A stretch of 7,848 bases of DNA, from the NCBI GenBank assembly GCA_016201195.1, contig JACQDI010000608.1, forward strand, positions 1-7,848, in the 5' to 3' direction. The stretch is from Acidobacteriota bacterium. Lineage in GTDB: Bacteria > Acidobacteriota > Terriglobia > Bryobacterales > JACQDG01. Shown in pieces: positions 1 through 5,219 of this stretch. Below the pieces are notes generated by a model. The model did no database searches and was not told the origin of the DNA. It saw only the letters and a program-made list of their open reading frames with translations. A program made the position numbers and the translations under genes. Numbering within the stretch: position 1 is the stretch's first letter; every line of letters begins with the position of its first letter.

Positions 1-1
1 G

Positions 2-274
2 TCGCAGATCGTAAGCATCGTCATCGGGTCGACGTTCAAAGGGATGATCACCGGCGTGCTGGCGGGGGTCTTCGCTCGCAAGGTGAATTCCCTGCCCCTC
101 GGCATCGTTGCTGGATTGGCCGTGGGACTGCTGCTCAGCTTTGCGGTGGCGGCTATGGGAGACGCCAACGGGAAGCACTATTATTTTGAGATCATGCTGC
201 CGGGCAGCATCTTGGGCGCGATCGTGGGGTTTGCGACGCAGAAACTGCCTAAAGTCGCGGACAGCAGACTGTAA
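2..274 (+). CDS. Small glycine-rich membrane protein, 5' end outside window
   Basis: The reading frame is open from the window edge to TAA at 272-274, giving at least 90 residues. The first ATG (44) has no properly spaced ribosome binding site, because AAAGGG directly abuts it, and the residues encoded before it (SQIVSIVIGSTFKG) also look like protein. The true start is therefore probably upstream. Three hydrophobic stretches are visible, around MITGVLAGVFA, PLGIVAGLAVGLLLSFAVAA and IMLPGSILGAIVGFA. They are rich in small residues spaced as GxxxG or GxxxA, which suits close packing of membrane helices. A short polar loop (GDANGKHYYFE) separates the last two. An inner-membrane protein is likely. 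I do not recognise a family and assign no function. The VOC gene starts 18 bp downstream on the same strand, so the two are probably cotranscribed. Confidence 0.6.
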   Translation, partial: SQIVSIVIGSTFKGMITGVLAGVFARKVNSLPLGIVAGLAVGLLLSFAVAAMGDANGKHYYFEIMLPGSILGAIVGFATQKLPKVADSRL

Positions 275-292
275 GCCGAAGGGAGAACAAAG

Positions 293-664
293 ATGCCGAA
301 GGTGATTCATTTTGAGATTCCGACGGATAACCCGGAGCGGGCGGTGGAGTTTTACCGCGAGATTTTCGCGTGGCAGTTCCAGAAGTGGAACGGGCCGCAG
401 GAGTATTGGCTGGTAACGACCGGGCCGGAGGGGCAGCCGGGGATCAACGGCGGGCTGTTGCGGCGGCCGAAGGGTCCGGGGGCAGGGACGGTCAATACTG
501 TCGATGTCGCCTCGGTGGACGAGGCCGTGGCAGCCATCGAGAAGGCGGGAGGCAAGAACGCGGTACCGAAGATGGCGATCCCCGGGGTGGGGTATCTCGC
601 CTACTGCGCCGATCCTGATGGAAACGTGTTCGGGATCATGCAGGAGGATCAAGGGGCGAAGTAA
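293..664 (+). CDS. VOC family protein (glyoxalase/bleomycin resistance fold)
   Basis: The product is 123 residues, the usual size of a single-domain vicinal oxygen chelate protein. The N-terminus has the typical beta-alpha opening FEIPTDNPERAVEFYREIF (residues 7-25), with His6 at the usual first metal-ligand position. The C-terminal repeat ends in the common DPDGNVFGIMQ strand (107-117). The last metal ligand in glyoxalase I is Glu, but here the equivalent position appears to be Gln, so classical glyoxalase I activity is unlikely. The sequence resembles the subgroup often annotated as glyoxalase-like or CFP-30-like, whose substrates are mostly unknown. The start is supported by GGGAGA at 281-286, with good spacing before ATG 293. 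The gene lies 18 bp after a small membrane-protein gene and probably shares its transcript. Family assignment is firm; the reaction is unknown. Confidence 0.9.
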   Translation: MPKVIHFEIPTDNPERAVEFYREIFAWQFQKWNGPQEYWLVTTGPEGQPGINGGLLRRPKGPGAGTVNTVDVASVDEAVAAIEKAGGKNAVPKMAIPGVGYLAYCADPDGNVFGIMQEDQGAK

Positions 665-672
665 TTGACGAT

Positions 673-1070
673 CTACTTCACCCGGACCTGCCACTGGTTG
701 GAGTAGGCCGAAACCTTCGTAGCGTTGAAGGCCTGGGCGGAGGCGCCTTGGTGTTCGCGATGAAGGTGTCTCCCACCTCGCCGGCCGTGGCGCTGGCGTA
801 AGCGATGCTCTCGAAGTACCAGTCGTTGGCGCGGTTGTCAGCGTTTAGCTGCCAGTTGTAGCGGCTGGTGTTGTTGCCACCGTTCCGGTTGAGGGGGACG
901 TTCAAGTCGGAGAGTTGGGCAGTGGGGGCATGGGCCACGCCGTAGATTTCCGGGTTGATGGGTCGGCGGTTGGCCGCGGCGTCAACGTTGATGGTGACGG
1001 CGGGGTTCTGGGCGAACAGGGTGGCGGCGGTTAACGCGGTAAACAAGGATAATAGAATACGAGGGCGCAT
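673..1070 (-). pseudogene. Remnant of a secreted GH44-like glycoside hydrolase, catalytic middle lost
   Basis: Read on the minus strand from ATG at 1070, about 109 residues are coherent. They comprise a signal peptide (MRPRILLSLFTALTAATLFA), then VDAAANRRPINPEIYGVAHA and RNGGNNTSRYNWQLNADNR followed by ANDWYFES. This matches the N-terminal part of family 44 glycoside hydrolases (IYG, then a GGN..T.YNW.. N..N...DWY pattern), which act on cellulose or other plant glucans and normally run on into a TIM-barrel catalytic domain. Here the match stops after GEVGDTFIANTKA, near 745. In another frame, starting near 747, the DNA then reads GASAQAFNATKVSAYSNQWQ and VRVK, ending at TAG 675-673. That looks like the genuine C-terminal strand of a secreted protein. 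An internal deletion of most of the gene plus a frame change explains both halves. The product cannot be an active hydrolase. Assigning the tail to the same original gene is inference. Confidence 0.7.
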
Positions 1071-1146
1071 ACAGCAGGATGATACAGTGTGACCGGGTGT
1101 ACTTCGCGTCGGAAGGGCATAGAATAGAAGAACGAGGAACCTGTGC

Positions 1147-1437
1147 ATGGGGATCGAAGAGATTCTGGATGGCAAGCGCGAGGAGATCCTGCGGATTGCG
1201 GCCCGCCACGGGGCGCATAATGTACGTGTCTTCGGCTCGGTGGCCCGCGGGGATGCGCGGCCGGATAGCGACGTAGACTTGCTGGCGGACATCGAACGCG
1301 GCCGGGGTATGATGGACATCGGAAGGCTCCTGATCGAATTGGAGGAATTGCTGGGGCGGCGGGTAGATCTCGTGGAACCCGAGGGCCTTCACTGGTACAT
1401 CCGTGACCAGGTGCTCGCCGAGGCAGTCCCCATATGA
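1147..1437 (+). CDS. mntA: MntA-like antitoxin nucleotidyltransferase (type VII TA)
   Basis: This 96-residue protein is a minimal nucleotidyltransferase. It carries the GSX10DXD signature intact: Gly30-Ser31, ten residues, then Asp42-Val-Asp44 in GSVARGDARPDSDVDLL. A third carboxylate sits at Asp74 in RRVDLVEP. These are the residues that hold Mg-ATP in the MNT fold. In characterised MntA/HepT pairs, MntA acts as antitoxin by transferring AMP groups from ATP onto a tyrosine of the HepT ribonuclease. The start is supported by GAGGA at 1134-1138, 8 bases before ATG 1147. The stop overlaps the hepT start (ATGA, 1434-1437), which is the usual translational coupling of this pair. All catalytic residues appear intact even though the partner frame is broken. 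A -10-like TAGAAT at 1120-1125 precedes the gene without a convincing -35. Confidence 0.88.
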   Translation: MGIEEILDGKREEILRIAARHGAHNVRVFGSVARGDARPDSDVDLLADIERGRGMMDIGRLLIELEELLGRRVDLVEPEGLHWYIRDQVLAEAVPI

Positions 1438-1776
1438 ACAAGGATGATCGGGTCTACCTGCTGCACATGGCAGACTGCATGGCTCGAATCGAGGCGTACA
1501 CGGCAGGCGGAGAGAGGGAATTTTTTCGAGATCAAAAGACGCAGGATTCGGTAATACGGAATCTTCAGACGCTGGCCGCGTCGTCAACGCGACTCTCGGA
1601 TTCCCTCAAAGACCCTCATTCCGACCTGGACTGGCCGAGCATTAACCGCTTTCGGAACGTCCTGGTACATGACTATCTGGGACTAGACATGATATCGCGT
1701 CTGGGACATCGTGACCCACGACCTGCCAATCCTAAAGCAGAAGGTGGCCCAGATGCTGGAAACTCCCGCGCCGTAG
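1434..1776 (+). pseudogene. hepT: HepT-like toxin (DUF86/HEPN), frameshifted near 1698
   Basis: From ATG 1434, 88 residues match a HepT/DUF86 HEPN ribonuclease: KDDRVYLLHMADCMARIEAY, KTQDSVIRNLQTL and then RNVLVHDYLGLD. The catalytic motif RX4HXY is intact (Arg74, His79, Tyr81); the tyrosine is the residue MntA modifies in characterised pairs. After Ser88 the family consensus (VWDIV..DLP.LK..V..ML) does not continue in frame. It is present one base over: GTC at 1699-1701 begins VWDIVTHDLPILKQKVAQML followed by ETPAP, ending at TAG 1774-1776. Removing one base near 1698 restores a 113-residue protein of normal HepT length. As written, the original frame instead runs to 2282, antisense through cdsA, adding about 190 unrelated residues. 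No obvious slippery heptamer is present. A true mutation or a sequencing error are both possible. Confidence 0.85.
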
Positions 1777-1802
1777 CACTCGCGACAAGCTGGAGGCTTA
1801 CC

Positions 1803-2597
1803 CTACCAATGCACCCGGGCGGCGGTGCCGAGGACGACGGCCAGGTAGACCACCGGGACCGAGAACAGGAGGCCGTCGAGGCGGTCCAGCATGCCGCCGT
1901 GGCCGGGGAGCAGGTCGCCGGAGTCCTTGACCCGGGCGCCGCGCTTGAGGGCGGATTCAGCCAGGTCGCCGACCTGGGCGGCGAGGTTGGCGGCGAGCGA
2001 GAGGGCGATGGTGAAGGCGAGCGTGGGAGGCTGCGGCAGGAAGTGGCGCAGGTAGAGGGTGGCCAGGGGAACGGAGAACAGCAGCGAGGTGAAAAAACCT
2101 TCCCAGCTTTTGGCCGGGCTGATGACCGGGGCGAGCCTGTGGCGGCCGAGCAGGCGGCCCGCGTAGTAAGCGGCCGAGTCGCCGATCCAGTTAATCAGCA
2201 GAACATAGAACAGCCAGTGGGGGCTCGAGGCGTGGAGGTTGCCGGCCAGCCGGAAGGGGACTGCTGTATAAATAATTCCTAGCAAAGTGGCGGCGACGGT
2301 GGGAACCGAGGCTGACAGCTCACGGCCGCCGCGCATAGCCAGCGTCATCATGAGCAGGGTGACGGCAAGGAAAAACGGGGCGGTGGGGACCGGATCCCCG
2401 GCCACAACCCAAGCGGCCGAAACGAAGGCCACCAACTGAAACGGCTGCGCGCCGTAGTGCCGGGCCAGCTTCAGGAACTCGCTCAGGCAGAGCATGGCCA
2501 CAAAGGCCAGGGCCAGCCGGACGCTGTAATTGGGGGCTTTGAAGATCAGGCCGGCCACCAGCGGAATCAGGACGGCGCCGGTGAGGACGCGCTTCAC
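1803..2597 (-). CDS. cdsA: Phosphatidate cytidylyltransferase (CDP-diacylglycerol synthase)
   Basis: CdsA makes CDP-diacylglycerol from phosphatidic acid and CTP, the branch-point precursor of bacterial phospholipids, in the inner membrane. The 264-residue product has the normal family length and many hydrophobic helices, with hydrophilic loops where the active site lies. The family signature is complete near the C-terminus: S215, K218-R219, K224-D225, then PGHGG (231-235) and D238-R239-L-D241. The upstream SPAKSWEG block (160-167) also fits. The start is GTG at 2597, inside a GTGA overlap with the uppS stop, so translation is probably coupled. The same frame stays open far upstream, but those residues lie inside uppS and look like nothing. 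The frr, dxr or rseP genes often found beside uppS-cdsA are not in this window; cdsA is last in its run and converges on the broken hepT. Confidence 0.95.
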   Translation of the reverse strand: MKRVLTGAVLIPLVAGLIFKAPNYSVRLALAFVAMLCLSEFLKLARHYGAQPFQLVAFVSAAWVVAGDPVPTAPFFLAVTLLMMTLAMRGGRELSASVPTVAATLLGIIYTAVPFRLAGNLHASSPHWLFYVLLINWIGDSAAYYAGRLLGRHRLAPVISPAKSWEGFFTSLLFSVPLATLYLRHFLPQPPTLAFTIALSLAANLAAQVGDLAESALKRGARVKDSGDLLPGHGGMLDRLDGLLFSVPVVYLAVVLGTAARVHW

Positions 2598-3415
2598 GGA
2601 TGGCGGGAGCGCACGGCGACCGGCGCCAGCTCCTCGGCCGATTCCGTTTCCGTCAGACCCCCGTAGCGCCGTTCCCGCTTCTGGTAGTCCAGGATGGCCT
2701 GCAACAGGTCGGTCCGGCGAAACTCCGGCCACATCTTCTCGGTGACCCAGATCTCCGAGTAAGCGATCTGCCAGAGCAGGAAGTTGGAGATGCGCATCTC
2801 GCCCGAGGTGCGGATCAGCAAGTCGGGGTCGGGCATGCCCGCCGTGTAAAGGTTGGCGGCAATGGTCTCTTCGGTCACCGCGGTCGAGACACCCAGGCGG
2901 CGCTGTTGCTGCACGATGGCGTTGACGGCGTCGACGATCTCGCTGCGGCCGCTGTAGTTCAGAGCGATCGAAAGCTGCAGGCCGGTGTTGGCGGCCGTGT
3001 CGAGCATGGCCGCGTCCAGGTCGCGCTGCACTTCCTCGGGCAGCGCCTCCATGCGCCCCAGGATCTGCAGGCGCACGCCGTTGCGCTTCAGCTCGGGCAG
3101 CTCCTTGATCAGGGAGTGTCGCAGCAGTTGCCATAGGGTGTCGACCTCGGTGCGAGGTCTCTTCCAGTTTTCGACAGAAAAGGCGTAAAGGGTTAGATAG
3201 CCGATCCCCAACTGGGCGCAGCTTTCGATGGTCTCCCGGACCGGCCGCACCCCGGAGCGGTGCCCGGCCACCCGCGGCAGGTGGCGCCGTTGCGCCCAGC
3301 GGCCGTTGCCGTCCATGATGATGGCAATATGGCGCGGCAGCCGGCGCGGGTCGATTTCAGCGGCCAGATGCGCTTCCCGACTACCCGGCTTTACGGCATT
3401 GAAGAACTTTTCCAT
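2594..3415 (-). CDS. uppS: Isoprenyl transferase (undecaprenyl diphosphate synthase)
   Basis: UppS condenses isopentenyl diphosphate onto farnesyl diphosphate in cis to give undecaprenyl diphosphate, the lipid carrier for peptidoglycan and other wall polymers. It works in the cytosol at the membrane face. The 273-residue product shows the family blocks in order: HIAIIMDGNGRWAQRR with catalytic Asp35 (29-44), GHRSG (51-55), LTLYAFSVENWKRP (74-87) and the C-terminal signature DPDLLIRTSGEMRISNFLLW (196-215), with Arg202 and Ser204 for diphosphate binding and Glu221 following. A short C-terminal tail (about 255-273) lies outside the conserved fold. No Shine-Dalgarno sequence is visible before ATG 3415, but an extended -10-like box lies 9-17 bases upstream, so a leaderless message is possible. 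The stop overlaps the cdsA start by 4 bp. Confidence 0.96.
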   Translation of the reverse strand: MEKFFNAVKPGSREAHLAAEIDPRRLPRHIAIIMDGNGRWAQRRHLPRVAGHRSGVRPVRETIESCAQLGIGYLTLYAFSVENWKRPRTEVDTLWQLLRHSLIKELPELKRNGVRLQILGRMEALPEEVQRDLDAAMLDTAANTGLQLSIALNYSGRSEIVDAVNAIVQQQRRLGVSTAVTEETIAANLYTAGMPDPDLLIRTSGEMRISNFLLWQIAYSEIWVTEKMWPEFRRTDLLQAILDYQKRERRYGGLTETESAEELAPVAVRSRHP

Positions 3416-3423
3416 GCAAAAAC

Positions 3424-3432
3424 ACTATATCA
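3424..3432 (-). promoter_or_regulatory. Candidate extended -10 promoter for uppS-cdsA
   Basis: On the minus strand the sequence reads TGATATAGT, which fits the extended -10 form TGnTATAAT with one mismatch. Transcription would start about 1-3 bases before the uppS ATG at 3415, where no ribosome binding site is seen. No good -35 is visible at the right distance. This is motif evidence only. Confidence 0.3.
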
Positions 3433-3437
3433 CAAGA

Positions 3438-3465
3438 TCGTCGATCGTGGGTCGTAGATCGTGGG
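3438..3465. repeat. Tandem pair of 14-bp repeats
   Basis: Two adjacent 14-bp units, tcgtcgatcgtggg (3438-3451) and tcgtagatcgtggg (3452-3465), differ at one base. They lie in the 84-bp gap between queF and uppS. GATCGT-type intergenic repeats of this sort are probably dispersed in the genome, but only this cluster is visible here. Confidence 0.6.
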
Positions 3466-3489
3466 CCCGCCGCCCTCCAACGATCTACG
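3453..3489. repeat. 10-bp perfect inverted repeat between queF and uppS
   Basis: The sequence cgtagatcgt (3453-3462) is exactly inverted as acgatctacg (3480-3489) around a 17-base GC-rich loop, so a stable hairpin can form. The left arm lies inside the second 14-bp tandem unit. There is no T-run on either side, so this does not look like an ordinary intrinsic terminator, although it sits where one would separate queF from uppS. Confidence 0.5.
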
Positions 3490-3499
3490 TTCCATAAGA

Positions 3500-3892
3500 T
3501 CACCCCCGGCCTCGCCGCCGGTAGGTCGCCGTGATCGTAGAGCGGAGGCCGCCGCGGGGCGTAAAATCCCCAACCAGGCTGGCCGAAACTGGACGAACCG
3601 TATGCACTATGTCGGCTAACATCCGGTTGACTACGTTCTCATAGAAAATCCCGAGATTCCGGTAGGCGAGGATGTAGTGCTTAAAGGATTTCAGCTCCAG
3701 GCACAGCTTGTCGGGGACGTATTCCAGCGTCAGGGCGCCAAAGTCGGGGAGGCCGGTTTTGGGGCAGACCGAGGTGAACTCCGGGATAACGATCCGGATC
3801 TGGTAGCCGCGAAACTGATTGAGCCAGGTTTCGATGGCAGGCAAGCGGGCGTTCAAGCCGGCCTGGGCGTGTTTCTCGGTGTACTCAGGCAA
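3500..3892 (-). CDS. queF: NADPH-dependent preQ0 reductase QueF, unimodular type
   Basis: QueF reduces the nitrile of 7-cyano-7-deazaguanine (preQ0) to preQ1 with NADPH, a cytosolic step in queuosine synthesis for tRNA wobble position 34. The 130-residue length fits the short, unimodular class. The core EFTSVCPKTGLPDFG contains the catalytic Cys43 (thioimide formation) and Asp50 (proton donor). The QueF motif follows as ELKSFKHY (66-73), and VGDFTPRGG (107-115) is the conserved C-terminal block. The substrate-recognition Glu is Glu85, but the residue before it is Tyr84 in IFYENVVNR, where the Bacillus enzyme has His. The start is TTG at 3892, overlapping the last 8 bases of cpaF. It gives the usual PEYTEKHAQAGLNARLP opening, and no later ATG would keep the active site. 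Confidence 0.95.
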   Translation of the reverse strand: MPEYTEKHAQAGLNARLPAIETWLNQFRGYQIRIVIPEFTSVCPKTGLPDFGALTLEYVPDKLCLELKSFKHYILAYRNLGIFYENVVNRMLADIVHTVRPVSASLVGDFTPRGGLRSTITATYRRRGRG

Positions 3893-5195
3893 TTTCCACC
3901 ACTTCCCGGAAGGTTTCCTCGGGCAGGTTGATGCCGCTCACCTCCAGGCGTTTGAGGATGCGGGGCCTCTCGTCGCTCCACTCGAAGCGCCCCAGCACCT
4001 TGCCGGAGTCGCTGACGCCGGTGCGCCTGAATTCGCAGATCTGGCTCAACTGGATCATGTCGTTCTTGATGCCGGCGACCTCGGAGATGTTGATCATCTT
4101 CCGCGAGCCGTCGGAGAGGCGGGAAACCTGCACGACAATCTTGAGGGCCGAGGCGAGCTGCTGAAGGATGACGCGCACGGGTATCTCCAGGTCGGCCATG
4201 AGTACCATGGTCTCCAGGCGCGAGAAGGCGTCGCGAGGCGAGTTGGCGTGGACGGTGGACATGGATCCTTCGACGCCGGTGTTCATGGCCTGGAGCATGT
4301 CCAGGGCTTCGGCGCCGCGGACCTCGCCGACGATGATACGGTCCGGACGCATGCGCAGCGCGGTGCGCAGCAACACTCGCTGGTTGATGGCGCCCTCGCG
4401 CTGGATATTGGCGGGCCGGGTCTCAAGCTTCACCACGTGTTTCTGCTGGAGTTGCAGCTCGGCGGTGTCCTCGATGGTGATCACGCGCTCTTCTTCCGGG
4501 ATGGCGCGGGAGAGGGCGTTGAGCATGGTGGTTTTGCCCGAGCCGGTTCCGCCGGAGATGAGGATGGTGGTCTTGGCCTGGACGCAGGCGTTGAGGAAGC
4601 GCAGCATGCCGGGGGTGACCGTCCTCAGCTTGAGCATCTCTTCGCTGGTGATCACGTGGCGGCCGAACCGGCGGATACAAAGCGAGGGGCCGTCGATGGC
4701 CAGCGGCGGGATGATCGCATTGACGCGCGAGCCGTCCGGCAGGCGGGCGTCGACGATGGGCTGCGCCTCGTCGATGCGCCGGCCCACCTGGGAGACGATC
4801 TTCTCGATGATGTGTAGCAGGTGGCCGTCGTCCTTGAACCGCACGCCGGTGAGCGACAGTTTCCCGTTGCGCTCAATGAAGACGCGGTTGTGGCGGTTGA
4901 CCAGGATGTCGGAGATGCTCGGCTCCTTGAGCAAGGGCTCCAGCGGACCGAGGCCGAGCGCTTCGTCGAGGACCTCCTCGATAATCTTGTTCTGCTCGGC
5001 GGTATTCATGGGAACCCGCTCTTCTTCGAGCAGGCGCTCCACGATGCGGCCGATTTCGGAGCGCATGCGCTCCTTGGGGACCGAGGAGAGGTGGTCGTAA
5101 TTGAGCACGCCGATGAGCTTCTTGTGGATGTCGGACTTCAGCTCGAAGTAGCGGTCGGCGGCCGTCGGGACAGCAGGACGGAAATTCGTGCTCAT
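3885..5195 (-). CDS. cpaF: CpaF/TadA-type secretion ATPase
   Basis: This is a 436-residue member of the VirB11/CpaF/TadA ATPases, hexameric cytoplasmic motors that power tight-adherence (Flp) pili and related secretion systems. An N-terminal domain (about 1-185) is followed by the RecA-like motor. Walker A is GGTGSGKT (215-222), the Asp box is VITIEDTAELQ (238-248), Walker B is RMRPDRIIVGEVRG (281-294) and the His box GSMSTVHANSP (310-320) has His316. The length is normal and all motifs are intact. The start at ATG 5195 gives MSTNFRPAVP; no well-spaced Shine-Dalgarno precedes it, only AAAGG about 16 bases away. The gene lies 24 bp after the phosphatase gene and overlaps queF. No other tad/cpa genes (prepilin, TadB/C, CpaE, secretin) lie in the window, so its partners must be elsewhere. 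Confidence 0.95.
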   Translation of the reverse strand: MSTNFRPAVPTAADRYFELKSDIHKKLIGVLNYDHLSSVPKERMRSEIGRIVERLLEEERVPMNTAEQNKIIEEVLDEALGLGPLEPLLKEPSISDILVNRHNRVFIERNGKLSLTGVRFKDDGHLLHIIEKIVSQVGRRIDEAQPIVDARLPDGSRVNAIIPPLAIDGPSLCIRRFGRHVITSEEMLKLRTVTPGMLRFLNACVQAKTTILISGGTGSGKTTMLNALSRAIPEEERVITIEDTAELQLQQKHVVKLETRPANIQREGAINQRVLLRTALRMRPDRIIVGEVRGAEALDMLQAMNTGVEGSMSTVHANSPRDAFSRLETMVLMADLEIPVRVILQQLASALKIVVQVSRLSDGSRKMINISEVAGIKNDMIQLSQICEFRRTGVSDSGKVLGRFEWSDERPRILKRLEVSGINLPEETFREVVEIA

Positions 5196-5202
5196 TACAT
5201 AT

Positions 5203-5211
5203 AAGATAACA
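5203..5211 (-). promoter_or_regulatory. Candidate extended -10 promoter just upstream of cpaF
   Basis: The minus strand reads TGTTATCTT, an extended -10-like form (TG, one base, then TATCTT, 4 of 6 to consensus). It ends 7 bases before the cpaF ATG at 5195, so a start here would give an almost leaderless cpaF message. No -35 match is evident. Alternatively cpaF is simply read through from the phosphatase gene. Confidence 0.22.
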
Positions 5212-5219
5212 CCTTTCTT

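Noticed and set aside
1097..1125. Sigma-70 promoter for mntA/hepT with -10 TAGAAT
   Set aside because: The -10-like box is reasonable, but the sequence 17 bp upstream (gtgtac) does not resemble a -35, so I do not list it as a feature.
1700..2282. Long plus-strand continuation of the hepT frame across cdsA
   Set aside because: The residues after the HepT core are glycine-, glutamate- and alanine-rich with no family pattern, and they run antisense to a clear cdsA. The real HepT end is legible in the next frame.
2598..3134. N-terminal extension of the cdsA frame by about 180 residues
   Set aside because: It lies entirely within uppS in another frame and is low-complexity Arg/Ala/Gly sequence. 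GTG 2597 overlapping the uppS stop gives a normal-length CdsA.
3453..3489. Intrinsic terminator after queF
   Set aside because: The 10-bp stem is good, but neither strand has a T-run after it. It is reported only as an inverted repeat.
3819..5100. Long plus-strand open frames opposite cpaF (about 310-330 codons)
   Set aside because: They are antisense shadows of a high-GC gene. The translations are low-complexity and match no family, while the minus frame has complete ATPase motifs.
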